The notes under the pieces: generated by a model
What the model saw: the letters and a program-made list of their open reading frames with translations, nothing else
Database searches by the model: none
Told to the model about the DNA's origin: nothing
Part shown: one piece after another, positions 42,791-50,008 of the stretch
Position numbering within the stretch: position 1 is the first letter of the stretch
Layout: the number at the start of each line of letters is the position of its first letter
Source: Blastococcus sp. CT_GayMR19
GTDB lineage: Bacteria; Actinomycetota; Actinomycetes; Mycobacteriales; Geodermatophilaceae
Length of the DNA stretch: 64,000 bases
Assembly: GCF_004570385.1 (NCBI RefSeq)
Contig: NZ_SPQL01000004.1
Span: forward strand, 248,001 to 312,000
Direction: 5' to 3'
Translations under genes and position numbers: made by a program

Positions 42791-42898
42791 TTGCGCCTTT
42801 CTTGCGGTTGCCTGGCGGGGGGCCTGCGGAACGGCCCGCATCGTCGTCCTTGTCACCGGGACCCACCCGGTCCCGGCAAGTCAAGGAGAGACGACGAC
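42791..42898 (+). promoter_or_regulatory. Promoter/leader of the first exported protein (leader copy 1)
   Basis: This stretch aligns almost base for base with 43660-43762: TTGCGC, TTGCGGTT, GCCTGCGGA, GCATCGTCGT, CTTGTCACCGG and AGTCAAGGAG recur in the same order. It also contains an 8-bp stem CCGGGACC / GGTCCCGG (42857-42877). AAGGAG is the ribosome binding site. TTGCGC or TTGCGG may be a -35. The conservation points to a common regulator. Confidence 0.65.
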
Positions 42899-43558
42899 AT
42901 GAGCAACAGCATCACTTCCTTCCGCCGCCTCGCGGTGACGATCGCACTGTCCGGCGTCACCGCGATCGGCGCAGTGGCCCTCGCCCCCGGTGCGATGGCC
43001 GACGACACCGCCATCGTCGAGTCCGCTCCCGTGGCGGAGCCCGCTCCCGCGGTGGAGTCCGCTCCCGTGGTCGAGTCCGTGCCTCTGGTCGAGTCGTCCC
43101 CCGCGATCCCGTCCGCTCCCGTGGTGGAGTCGGTGCCCGTGGTCCCGTCCGCGCCCATGGTGGAGTCGGCCCCGGTGGCCCCGTCCGCTCCGGCGGCCGA
43201 GCCGGCCCCGGTCGTCGTCACGCCCCCGCCGGTCGGCGTCGACCAGAACGGCAAGGAGTACAAGCCGCCGAAGTTCTGCACGGTGAAGGACCTGGAGGAG
43301 ATCGCGAAGAAGGTCGCCAAGGCGACCAAGGAGGCGGCCGGCCTGACCAAGCTGGCCAACGCCGCCCGTCAGGCCGCGACCCTGCTGCGTGCCCAGGCCC
43401 CCAAGCTCAAGGGCTTCTCGGCCTACCTGGCGCTCGAGGTGGCCCGCGGGCTGGACTCCTCCGCGGCCAAGCTCCTCGACCAGGGCCAGAAGCTGATCGA
43501 CAAGGCCTCCGAGAAGAAGTGCATGGACGCCCCGGCGGTCGAGGGCGGTCGATTCTGA
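42899..43558 (+). CDS. Exported protein with hexapeptide Pro/Val/Glu repeat stalk and two cysteines
   Basis: A 219-residue secreted protein of unknown function. The signal peptide (RR at 9-10, hydrophobic 12-30) is probably cut after AMA34. Residues 40-105 are a hexad repeat of the type V-E-S-A-P-V (Glu or Pro at 41 + 6n), predicted as an extended stalk. Residues 127-208 are a Lys/Ala-rich helical domain bracketed by the only cysteines, C127 (PKFCTVKD) and C208 (KKCMDAP). AAGGAG lies 9 nt before the ATG. Its leader and signal peptide resemble those of the next gene. Confidence 0.82.
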   Translation: MSNSITSFRRLAVTIALSGVTAIGAVALAPGAMADDTAIVESAPVAEPAPAVESAPVVESVPLVESSPAIPSAPVVESVPVVPSAPMVESAPVAPSAPAAEPAPVVVTPPPVGVDQNGKEYKPPKFCTVKDLEEIAKKVAKATKEAAGLTKLANAARQAATLLRAQAPKLKGFSAYLALEVARGLDSSAAKLLDQGQKLIDKASEKKCMDAPAVEGGRF

Positions 43559-43585
43559 CCCCCTCCCTGCCTGTGACCGGATGAC

Positions 43586-43615
43586 CGGCGGCGCCTCCGG
43601 ACGGGGGCGCCGCCG
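43586..43615 (+). terminator. Hairpin terminator after the first exported protein
   Basis: CGGCGGCGCC (43586-43595) pairs perfectly with GGCGCCGCCG (43606-43615), with a 10-nt loop. It separates the two exported-protein genes so each has its own transcript. Confidence 0.6.
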
Positions 43616-43659
43616 CCGTCCGGACCACCCCCGACAGGACGTCGTGCCCGGCCTGTTTC

Positions 43660-43762
43660 TTGCGCTTATCCTGCGGTTTCCTCGAGGGAGCCCTGCGGAT
43701 CGCCCGGCATCGTCGTTCTTGTCACCGGAACCAACCAGGAACCGGCCAGTCAAGGAGACGAC
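43660..43762 (+). promoter_or_regulatory. Promoter/leader of the second exported protein (leader copy 2)
   Basis: Near-duplicate of 42791-42898, with the main difference that the 8-bp stem of copy 1 is not preserved (GGAACC direct repeats instead). AAGGAG lies 7 nt before ATG 43763. Confidence 0.65.
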
Positions 43763-44035
43763 ATGTACACCGAGATGGCTCTCACCGCCCGCCGCTTCGC
43801 CCTGACCTTCGCCGTGGCCGGCATCGCCGCGCTCGGCTCCGTCGCCCTCGCCCCCGCCGCCTCCGCGGCGCAGGACGTTCCGGGTGCGACCGTCGAGCAC
43901 ACGTCCCACGGCAACGGCCCGGACGCCTTCGTGCAGATGGAGCACCGCAAGCTGCCGGTCTTCTTCTGCGACGCGGACAAGCCGAAGCGGCACCACAAGG
44001 ACTGCATCGACCTGACCGCCCCCACCCGCTTCTGA
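43763..44035 (+). CDS. Small exported two-cysteine protein
   Basis: A 90-residue secreted peptide. The signal peptide (RR at 10-11, VAGIAALGSVALAPAASA) is probably cut after residue 35, leaving about 55 residues. The mature part has only two cysteines, C69 and C81 (LPVFFCDADKP and HHKDCIDLTAP), which could form a disulfide. Both the signal sequence and the C-x(n)-K-(K/D)-C-(M/I)-D ending echo the preceding exported protein, so the two look like diverged duplicates. The histidine-rich loop (KRHHK) could bind metal. No family name is known to me. Confidence 0.78.
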   Translation: MYTEMALTARRFALTFAVAGIAALGSVALAPAASAAQDVPGATVEHTSHGNGPDAFVQMEHRKLPVFFCDADKPKRHHKDCIDLTAPTRF

Positions 44036-44074
44036 GGCGGTCCGTCCTCCCAGCGCACACCGGCTCCGACCCAC

Positions 44075-44109
44075 CGGCGGCGCTCCCGGATCCCGGGAGC
44101 GCCGCCGGG
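44075..44109. terminator. Bidirectional terminator, perfect 16-bp stem
   Basis: CCGGCGGCGCTCCCGG (44075-44090) is exactly complementary to 44094-44109, with loop ATC. It lies between the convergent second exported-protein gene and menF. Confidence 0.75.
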
Positions 44110-44135
44110 GTGCGTCCCGGGCCCGGTGCCGGCGG

Positions 44136-45407
44136 TCAGCCCTCGAGTGCGGCCTGGAACGCGGCGAACTTGGCCTGCGTCTCGGCCAGCTCGGCCGCGG
44201 GGTCGGAACCCGCGACGATGCCGCAGCCGGCGAACAGCCGGGCACCGTCGTCCCCGGTGAGCTCGGCGCAGCGCAACGCGAGCCCGAACTCGCCGTCACC
44301 GCGGGCGTCCAGCCAGCCCACCGGCCCCGCATAGCGACCGCGGTCCATCCCCTCCAGCTCGCCGATCAGCGCGGCGGCGTCCGCCGTCGGCGTGCCGCAC
44401 ACGGCCGCGGTCGGGTGAACGGCCCCCACCAGCTCCAGCAGACCGGCCCGGCCGCGGGATCCGTGCCGCTGCTGCGTCCCGGTGACGTCACTGGCCAGGT
44501 GCCGCACGTTGGCCAGGGTGAGCAGTTCGGGCCCCTCGGGCGCCTCGAGCGTCGCGCAGTAGGGCTCCAGCGCCCGCACCAGCGAGTCGACGGCGAGGGC
44601 GTGCTCCACCCGGTCCTTGGCGGAGTCCATCAGCGCCGCGGCCAGCCGCTCGTCGGCGTCACCGGCGCCACGGGGCGCGGTGCCTGCCAGCACCCGAGCC
44701 GACAGCTGCCGCCCGCTCCGGCGCAGGAGCAGCTCGGGGGTCGCACCGAGGAGGCCGTCGACGGCGAAGGTCCAGCAGTCGGGGAAGCGGTCGGCCAGCC
44801 GGCGCAGCAGCCTGCGCGGGTCCAGGGGGCCGTCCGCGGAGACGAGCAGGTCTCGGGCCAGGACCACCTTGGCCAGGTCGCCCGCATCGATCCGGTCCAC
44901 GGCCGTCGCGACCGCCGCGCTCCACGTGGCCGGGTCCAGGGCTCCGTCGGCGTACCGCAGGCGGGGCGCCGGCCCGTCGGCCGGGCGCGGCACGGGCGGG
45001 AGCAGGGCATCGAGGGGGCCGTCGGCGCCGGCCGTCGTCACCCATCCGACGCCGTCCCTCCGGCCGACGACGGTCTCGGGGACGACGAACACCGACGTCC
45101 CCGCTGCCGGGTCGAAGGCGATGCTGGCGAACAGGACCGGGCCGGTGCCGGGAAGGTCGACCGCGTCGTCCACCTCGGCGTCGGCCGTCCAGTCCGACCA
45201 CCAGGCGGCCGCCTCGGCGAGCGCGTCCGGGCCGGACACCTCCAGCCGCGCGGCCTCGCCCCAGCCGACCAGTCCCTCGCCGTGGCGGACCCAGGACAGG
45301 GCACCCTCGGCCGGCGCGCGGTCGATGAGCGGTGCGTCGTCCTCGTACCGGACCGTCGTGACCGCGCGCAGGGCTGCCTCGGTAGAGGTCAGGGCGGCCG
45401 CTGTCAC
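44136..45407 (-). CDS. menF: Isochorismate synthase
   Basis: A 423-residue chorismate-utilising enzyme converting chorismate to isochorismate for MenD. The C-terminal catalytic half has [18 protein letters not shown], then [20 protein letters not shown] (active site), [18 protein letters not shown] and the closing [21 protein letters not shown]. An EntC/DhbC-type siderophore role is possible in principle, but the menaquinone context favours MenF. GTG 45407 has TACGCT 6 nt upstream. Divergent from menG. Confidence 0.9.
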   Translation of the reverse strand: MTAAALTSTEAALRAVTTVRYEDDAPLIDRAPAEGALSWVRHGEGLVGWGEAARLEVSGPDALAEAAAWWSDWTADAEVDDAVDLPGTGPVLFASIAFDPAAGTSVFVVPETVVGRRDGVGWVTTAGADGPLDALLPPVPRPADGPAPRLRYADGALDPATWSAAVATAVDRIDAGDLAKVVLARDLLVSADGPLDPRRLLRRLADRFPDCWTFAVDGLLGATPELLLRRSGRQLSARVLAGTAPRGAGDADERLAAALMDSAKDRVEHALAVDSLVRALEPYCATLEAPEGPELLTLANVRHLASDVTGTQQRHGSRGRAGLLELVGAVHPTAAVCGTPTADAAALIGELEGMDRGRYAGPVGWLDARGDGEFGLALRCAELTGDDGARLFAGCGIVAGSDPAAELAETQAKFAAFQAALEG

Positions 45408-45413
45408 GGCACC

Positions 45414-45419
45414 AGCGTA
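45414..45419 (-). promoter_or_regulatory. -10 element, leaderless promoter of menF
   Basis: Minus-strand TACGCT ends 6 nt before GTG 45407. Confidence 0.55.
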
Positions 45420-45429
45420 GGAGGCCTTG

Positions 45430-45435
45430 TAGCGT
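45430..45435 (+). promoter_or_regulatory. -10 element, leaderless promoter of menG
   Basis: TAGCGT lies 7 nt before GTG 45443; it is separated from the menF -10 by only 10 bp, so the two divergent promoters overlap. Confidence 0.55.
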
Positions 45436-45442
45436 CCCCGCC

Positions 45443-46162
45443 GTGGGAGACCGGCGAGAGGATGCGCACAGCGCGGGTCTGCGGGCCGGCCTGGACAAGC
45501 GACCGGCCGACGTCGCCGCGATGTTCGACCGGGTGGCGCGGCGCTACGACCTCACCAACACCGTGCTCTCGGGCGGCCGCGACGCCGCCTGGCGCCGGGC
45601 GACGCGGGCGGCGCTGGGCGCCCGCCCCGGCCAGACCGTGCTCGACGTCGCGGCCGGGACGGCGGTGTCCACCGTGGAGATCGCCGCGGACGGGGCGTAC
45701 GCGATCGCCTGCGACTTCTCGCAGGGGATGCTGCGCGCCGGTGCGGCGCGGTCGGTGCCGAAGGTGGCCGGCGACGCGATGGCGCTGCCCCTGGCCGACG
45801 AGAGCGTCGACGCCGTCACCATCTCCTTCGGGCTGCGCAACGTGGCCGACCCCGACGCCGTGCTCCGGGAGTTCCGCCGGGTCACCCGGCCCGGGGGCAC
45901 GCTGGTGATCTGCGAGTTCTCCAGCCCCACCTGGGCGCCCTTCCGGACCGTCTACACGGAGTACCTGATGAGGGCGCTGCCCCGGATCGCGCGGGCTGTC
46001 AGCAGCAATCCGGAGGCCTACGTCTACCTGGCCGAGTCGATCCGGGCGTGGCCGGACCAGGCGGCGCTGGCGGCCCGCGTCGGGGACGCGGGCTGGGACG
46101 ACGTGGCGTGGCAGAACCTCACCGGCGGGATCGTCGCGCTGCACCGCGCCCGCCGGGTCTGA
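45443..46162 (+). CDS. menG: Demethylmenaquinone methyltransferase (MenG/UbiE)
   Basis: A 239-residue SAM-dependent methyltransferase for the last step of menaquinone synthesis. The UbiE signature is present as [19 protein letters not shown] near residue 27. Motif I reads [16 protein letters not shown], and the second signature region is [21 protein letters not shown]. The end [15 protein letters not shown]-type tail ([16 protein letters not shown]) is typical. With menA, C, D, E and F it leaves only menB and the thioesterase (menI/menH) outside the window. Confidence 0.94.
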   Translation: MGDRREDAHSAGLRAGLDKRPADVAAMFDRVARRYDLTNTVLSGGRDAAWRRATRAALGARPGQTVLDVAAGTAVSTVEIAADGAYAIACDFSQGMLRAGAARSVPKVAGDAMALPLADESVDAVTISFGLRNVADPDAVLREFRRVTRPGGTLVICEFSSPTWAPFRTVYTEYLMRALPRIARAVSSNPEAYVYLAESIRAWPDQAALAARVGDAGWDDVAWQNLTGGIVALHRARRV

Positions 46163-46165
46163 CCG

Positions 46166-46486
46166 TGCCGGTCCATCCGGCGAACTCGTCCGCGAGCACG
46201 GCTACGACACCGAGTACGCGATGCACGCGCTGCGTCTGGGCCTGCAGGGTGTGGAGCTGCTGACCACCGGCCGGATCAGCCTGCCCGTCTGCGAACCCGA
46301 CAGGGCCTACTTGCGTTCCGTGCGGCGGGGTGAGGTGCCGCTCCCGGAGGTGCTGGCGGCGACACCGACGCCGAGAATCGACTGACGGCGCTGCGCACGA
46401 GTTCCTCGGGGCCCGCCGAACCCGACCGTGCCTGGGTCGACGACTGGCTGCACCGCTCCTACCTGTCGTTCTGGTCCACGCTCTGA
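46166..46486 (+). pseudogene. Remnant of a nucleotidyltransferase-superfamily protein, truncated and frameshifted
   Basis: Translation from about 46186 gives the C-terminal part of a DNA polymerase beta-superfamily nucleotidyltransferase. It shows VREHGYDTEYAMHALRLGLQ, then GVELLTTGRISLPV and RSVRRGEVPLPEVLA, and then meets TGA at 46383-46385. The homology continues in another frame from about 46350 (DAENRLTALRT, then VDDWLHRSYLSFW) to TGA 46484. The N-terminal catalytic half is absent. It is thus 5'-truncated with at least one frameshift, directly after menG and beside the DUF222-HNH gene. Confidence 0.65.
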
Positions 46487-46621
46487 CCGTTCTGCTGAGC
46501 CGCGGCACCGTTGGCCGGCCCCCACGCTCCACAGCCGGCCCGCCCACGCCCCCCGCCGCGTAAGTCTGCAATCAGTTGCGTTCTGCCTGCTCAGCGGCAG
46601 GAAACTGTCGTACCCCGTGGC

Positions 46622-46627
46622 TAGGTT
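46622..46627 (+). promoter_or_regulatory. -10 element, leaderless promoter of the DUF222-HNH gene
   Basis: TAGGTT lies 6 nt before GTG 46634. Confidence 0.45.
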
Positions 46628-46633
46628 CGTGGT

Positions 46634-48163
46634 GTGTTCCGGGGTTGGGGTGTCGGTCTGACGGTCGCCGAGATGGGCGGTCGGTCGTGGTCGGAGGACC
46701 CGGTTCCCGAGGGCGTGGTGGCCCGGCCGTCCCGGTTGAGCGAGGTGCTGCCGGTGGCGGACCGCTCCGATGCGGAGATCGCGCTGGAGCTGGGTCGCAT
46801 CGTGGCGGTCGAGGCGGCGCTGGTGGCCTACAAGAGCGAGCTGGTGATGGGTCTGGCCGGCCATCGGCCGGACGCGCTGGATCCGGCCCCGGGGCAGCCG
46901 GGAGCCGGGGGCAATGCCGATGGGCCGATCCCGGGGACGAGTGAGTTCTTCGTCGACGAGCTGGCCCTGGTGCTCAACGGCACGGCGCGGGCGGCGGGCA
47001 CGCTGGCCCGGGACGCCTACGTGCTGACCGAGCGGCTGCCGGTGGTGTGGGCGGCGTTGGCCGACGGGCAGCTGGACTGGCCGCGGGCGCGAGTGTTCAT
47101 CGACGTGCTGTCGACGACGGCGGAGGGTGTGGCCGAGGCGGTGTCTCCCACGGTGCTGCCGGACGCGGTCGGGCTGTCACTGGGCAAGCTGCGAGCGCGG
47201 CTGACCAGGGAGGTGCTGGCCGTCGATGCGGACGCGGCCGACAAGCGCCGGCGGGACGCCGAGCGGGCAGCGGATGTGCGGGTGTACCCGACGTACGACG
47301 GCATGAGCGAGCTGCTGTCCGAGATGCCGTCGCCGGTCGCGGCGGCGTGTTGGTCGACGATCGACGAGCTGGCGTGGATGCGGAAGCACGACGGGGATCC
47401 CCGGCCGATCGGGCAGCTGCGGGCGCTCACCCACGCGGAGCTGATCCTGCGCCCGTGGGACACGTCCCGGCTGGCGGTGACCGCGGTGCTCGACGTGTCG
47501 GTGCCTCTGCCGTCGCTCACCGCGGCGGGGTCCGGGGTCGGCGCGGAACCGGGGGAGGTGAACGGGCAGCCGGTCACCGCCGCACACGTCCGGGAGCTGC
47601 TCGAGCAGCTGGACTCCGTGTGCACCGGCGGGCTGCAGGCGCCGACCGGTGGGTCACTGCAGATCTCTGTCACCGATGCCGACGGCGTCCTGCTGGCGAC
47701 CACCAGCCGCGCGGAGCTGGCGCGCATCGCCCGCGGCGGCTGCGACGAGCACCCGGGGAACGGCTCGATCGCCGACTGCGGCTGTGCGGTGCTGGAGCGT
47801 CCGCCGCCGGTCGACCGGTACACGCCGACCCCTGCGCAGCGCCGTTTCGCCAAGACCCGGGACAGGACCTGCCGTCATCCAGGATGCGGGCAGCCGGTCG
47901 CCCGGGTCGACCTCGACCACGTGGTCCCGTATCCCGAGGGAGCGACCGACTGCGACAACCTCTGCTGTCTGTGCCGCCGGCACCACCGGCTCAAGACGTT
48001 CGCGCCCGGGTGGCGGTTCTCCCTCACTCCCGACGGGCGACTGCAGGTGACCACCCCGAGCGGGGTCACCCGCACCACCCGGCCCCCAGGCCTGCGGAAC
48101 CGCATCGAGCAACGCGCCCTGCCGGCAGCACCCCCACCTCCCGAAGAGCCGCCGCCGTTCTGA
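46634..48163 (+). CDS. DUF222 / HNH endonuclease-signature protein (13E12 family)
   Basis: A 509-residue protein with an N-terminal DUF222 region (about 30-330) and a C-terminal HNH nuclease domain near residues 412-455. The HNH domain has CRHPGCGQPVARVDLDHVV, then NLCCLCRRHHRLKT, with paired zinc cysteines and the D-H-V-V-P catalytic strand. The family occurs in many paralogous copies in actinobacteria, including mycobacterial REP13E12 elements, and may move between sites, but no terminal repeats are seen here. The tail is Pro-rich (PAAPPPPEEPPPF). The cellular role is unknown. Confidence 0.88.
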   Translation: MFRGWGVGLTVAEMGGRSWSEDPVPEGVVARPSRLSEVLPVADRSDAEIALELGRIVAVEAALVAYKSELVMGLAGHRPDALDPAPGQPGAGGNADGPIPGTSEFFVDELALVLNGTARAAGTLARDAYVLTERLPVVWAALADGQLDWPRARVFIDVLSTTAEGVAEAVSPTVLPDAVGLSLGKLRARLTREVLAVDADAADKRRRDAERAADVRVYPTYDGMSELLSEMPSPVAAACWSTIDELAWMRKHDGDPRPIGQLRALTHAELILRPWDTSRLAVTAVLDVSVPLPSLTAAGSGVGAEPGEVNGQPVTAAHVRELLEQLDSVCTGGLQAPTGGSLQISVTDADGVLLATTSRAELARIARGGCDEHPGNGSIADCGCAVLERPPPVDRYTPTPAQRRFAKTRDRTCRHPGCGQPVARVDLDHVVPYPEGATDCDNLCCLCRRHHRLKTFAPGWRFSLTPDGRLQVTTPSGVTRTTRPPGLRNRIEQRALPAAPPPPEEPPPF

Positions 48164-48211
48164 GGCGGGCCCGTTCGGGATCGACGGCGAGGACTTCGGA
48201 AGGATGCCGGC

Positions 48212-48850
48212 ATGGCGACCAGGCTGCCGACCGGCGAAGCGCTCGTCGGGCGTTTCGTCCGCCTCGACCTGCTGACCCAGGCGGACCTGCCCGAGCTCTT
48301 CCCACTCCTCGCGGACCCCGAGATCTATGCGAGCGGCTACGTCATGCACCGGCGGCCGACGTCCGCTGCCGACGGCGTCGACCTCGCCGGGGAACGGTTC
48401 ATGACCGGACAGGAAGAGGCCGACGGCGCCGGTCGCGGACGCACCGCATACGCGATCCGGCTGGTGAGAGACAGCCCCCTCGGCGCGGCCGGGACCCTGG
48501 TCGGGACGTCGTCGCTGCTCGAGGCCACCGTCGTCCACGAGCACATCCACCTCGGCTCGACCCTGTACGGCCGGCGCTGGTGGGGCACCCAGGTCAACCC
48601 CGAGGCCAAGCTGCTGCTCCTGACGCATGCCTTCGAGGACTGCGGGTTCGGCCGCGTGAAGATCCAGACCGACGCGCTCAACACCCGGTCCCAGGCAGCG
48701 ATCGCCCGACTCGGCGCGACCCGGGAGGGCGTGCTCCGCCGGGACATGAAGCGGGAGGACGGGACCTTCCGCGACACGGTGGTGTTCAGCGTCCTCGGCG
48801 ACGAATGGGCCGTGGTGAAGGCAGGTCTCCTGGCGCGCCTGCGGGTCTAG
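48212..48850 (+). CDS. GNAT-family N-acetyltransferase
   Basis: A 212-residue cytosolic acetyltransferase of the RimJ/RimL-like type. Typical order: LVGRFVRLDLLTQADLPELF at the start, YAIRLVRDSP and LVGTSSLLE in the central sheet, then the W-G-T-x-x-N-P-E-A-K-x-L-L-L-x-x-A-F-E acceptor region (YGRRWWGTQVNPEAKLLLL) and F-x-R-V-x-x-x-T-D-x-x-N-x-x-S-x-x-A-I-x-R-L-G (residues about 150-172), the classic CoA-binding segment. Acceptor unknown. AGGATG upstream of the ATG may act as ribosome binding site. Confidence 0.9.
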   Translation: MATRLPTGEALVGRFVRLDLLTQADLPELFPLLADPEIYASGYVMHRRPTSAADGVDLAGERFMTGQEEADGAGRGRTAYAIRLVRDSPLGAAGTLVGTSSLLEATVVHEHIHLGSTLYGRRWWGTQVNPEAKLLLLTHAFEDCGFGRVKIQTDALNTRSQAAIARLGATREGVLRRDMKREDGTFRDTVVFSVLGDEWAVVKAGLLARLRV

Positions 48851-48853
48851 CGT
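48848..48853 (+). promoter_or_regulatory. -10 element upstream of the Pro-rich mini-protein
   Basis: TAGCGT overlaps the stop codon of the GNAT gene (TAG at 48848-48850) and lies 6 nt before ATG 48860. Confidence 0.4.
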
Positions 48854-48859
48854 CGGTGC

Positions 48860-49009
48860 ATGACCACCCCGCCGCCTCCGCCGCAGCCGCCGGGCCCCTC
48901 ACCCTCGCCCACCGACCCGATCCCGCCGCCCATGCCCGCGCCGTATCCGGTGCCGGACCCCTCGGACCCGACGGCGCCACCGCCCGCCCCGGCTCCCGAG
49001 CCGCTCTGA
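48860..49009 (+). CDS. 49-residue proline-rich mini-protein
   Basis: A short frame from ATG 48860 to TGA 49007-49009. About half of the residues are proline (MTTPPPPPQPPGPSPS, ending APAPEPL), with no charged clusters, signal peptide or membrane helix. It is translated, if at all, from a leaderless transcript (TAGCGT-6-ATG). Such peptides in actinobacteria are often the disordered ends of larger proteins, but no larger frame adjoins it. Function unknown. Confidence 0.4.
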   Translation: MTTPPPPPQPPGPSPSPTDPIPPPMPAPYPVPDPSDPTAPPPAPAPEPL

Positions 49010-49037
49010 CCGGCCGGCTGCCTCCCGGAGCCCCGTC

Positions 49038-49706
49038 ATGGCCGCGACGCGATTCGCCGACCGCCGTGCGGCCGGTCAGGCACTGGGCGAGCGGCTGAGC
49101 ACCACCGACGCCCGGCGGGGCGACACGGTCGTGCTCGGCCTCCCGCGGGGCGGGGTGCTCGTCGCCGCAGGGGTGGCAGCCGCACTGGGTGCGCCCATGG
49201 ACGTCCTCGTCGTCCGCAAGCTCGGCCTCCCCTGGCAGCCGGAGCTGGCCATGGGGGCCATCGCGGCGGTCGGCGACACCGTCGAGACGGTGCGTGTCGA
49301 GACCGTCCTCGCCGCGGCCCGGGTCGACCCGGAGACCTTCGAGACGGTCTGGCAGCAGGAGCTCGGAGAACTCCGTCGCAGGGAGGCCGCCTACCGCGAC
49401 GGCCGGCCGCCGATGGCGGTCGCGGGACGGACCGTGATCGTCGTGGACGACGGGCTCGCCACCGGCGCCACCATGCAGGCCGCGGTCGTCGCCGTCCGGC
49501 GCCAGTCCCCGCGAGGCATCACCGCCGCGGTTCCCGTCGGGTCACCGACCGCCTGTGCCGCGCTGGCGCACGTCGTCGACGAACTGGTCTGCCTCTCCGC
49601 CCCGCGCGGTTTCCGGGCGGTCGGCCAGGCCTATGCCGACTTCACGGCGACCTCCGACGCCGAGGTCCGTGCCGCCCTCGCCCACGCGGCGGGCACGTCG
49701 TCCTGA
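49038..49706 (+). CDS. Phosphoribosyltransferase-domain protein
   Basis: A 222-residue type I phosphoribosyltransferase fold. The PRPP loop is [17 protein letters not shown] near residues 131-147, preceded by [19 protein letters not shown] and [17 protein letters not shown]. This subgroup (ComF/erythromycin-esterase-linked ‘phosphoribosyltransferase’) is found as a stand-alone or fused stress-associated domain in actinobacteria; its substrate is unknown. A hairpin follows the stop. Confidence 0.88.
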   Translation: MAATRFADRRAAGQALGERLSTTDARRGDTVVLGLPRGGVLVAAGVAAALGAPMDVLVVRKLGLPWQPELAMGAIAAVGDTVETVRVETVLAAARVDPETFETVWQQELGELRRREAAYRDGRPPMAVAGRTVIVVDDGLATGATMQAAVVAVRRQSPRGITAAVPVGSPTACAALAHVVDELVCLSAPRGFRAVGQAYADFTATSDAEVRAALAHAAGTSS

Positions 49707-49712
49707 CGCTGG

Positions 49713-49730
49713 TCGGCCGGTTCCGGCCGA
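49713..49730 (+). terminator. Hairpin terminator after the phosphoribosyltransferase gene
   Basis: TCGGCCGG (49713-49720) pairs with CCGGCCGA (49723-49730) around TT, 7 bp past the stop codon. Confidence 0.55.
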
Positions 49731-49787
49731 GGCCTCGGAGGGCCTGCTGTTCCCTGCCTCACAGGCGGGCCTAGACTCGTGAACCGC

Positions 49788-49813
49788 AGGCTTGTGAACC
49801 AGTTCACAAGCCT
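49788..49813. promoter_or_regulatory. Perfect Rex operator upstream of nuoA
   Basis: TTGTGAACCAGTTCACAA (49792-49809) is an ideal Rex site, and the palindrome extends to 12-bp arms (AGGCTTGTGAAC and GTTCACAAGCCT) around CA. A TANNNT element (TAGACT, 49772-49777) lies just upstream, so the operator would cover the transcription start region. The rex gene is at 24665 in this window. Confidence 0.8.
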
Positions 49814-49852
49814 GGATCCGGGGTTCGTGGAGGGCTGGGAGGAGGCGCCGAC

Positions 49853-49933
49853 GTGAGGGGGGCGACCACCGGGATGCCGCGGACCGCCGAACGGGCCGTC
49901 GACGTCCAGCTGCGCCTGGTGCGGGTGATCTGA
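49853..49933 (+). CDS. Possible 26-codon leader peptide upstream of nuoA
   Basis: GTG 49853 has GGGAGGAGG 8 nt upstream, a much better ribosome binding site than most genes here. The frame encodes VRGATTGMPRTAERAVDVQL and stops at TGA 49931. It lies between the Rex operator and the nuoA start. It may be a translated upstream ORF influencing nuo expression, or a chance frame; no conserved motif is visible. Confidence 0.3.
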   Translation: MRGATTGMPRTAERAVDVQLRLVRVI

Positions 49934-49995
49934 CGTGCCCCACATCACAGCCCGGGTCCACTCGGTGTCTGCACGGAACGTGATCGTCCTCACCG

Positions 49996-50001
49996 TAGGG
50001 T
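49996..50001 (+). promoter_or_regulatory. -10 element, leaderless promoter of nuoA
   Basis: TAGGGT lies exactly 7 nt before ATG 50009; no ribosome binding site precedes the start. It would be a second promoter about 190 bp downstream of the Rex operator. Confidence 0.5.
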
Positions 50002-50008
50002 GCCGCTG

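Noticed and set aside
42857-42877. Hairpin in leader copy 1 as a riboswitch
   Set aside because: The 8-bp stem is not kept in the otherwise conserved leader copy 2, and no known riboswitch core is recognisable.
46428-46661. Two short plus-strand frames between the nucleotidyltransferase remnant and the DUF222 gene
   Set aside because: No start context, no motif, and they overlap the frameshifted remnant and the promoter of the HNH gene.
46634-48163. DUF222-HNH gene as part of an intact mobile element or intron
   Set aside because: No inverted or direct terminal repeats, no reverse transcriptase, recombinase or intron-like secondary structure could be found on either side.
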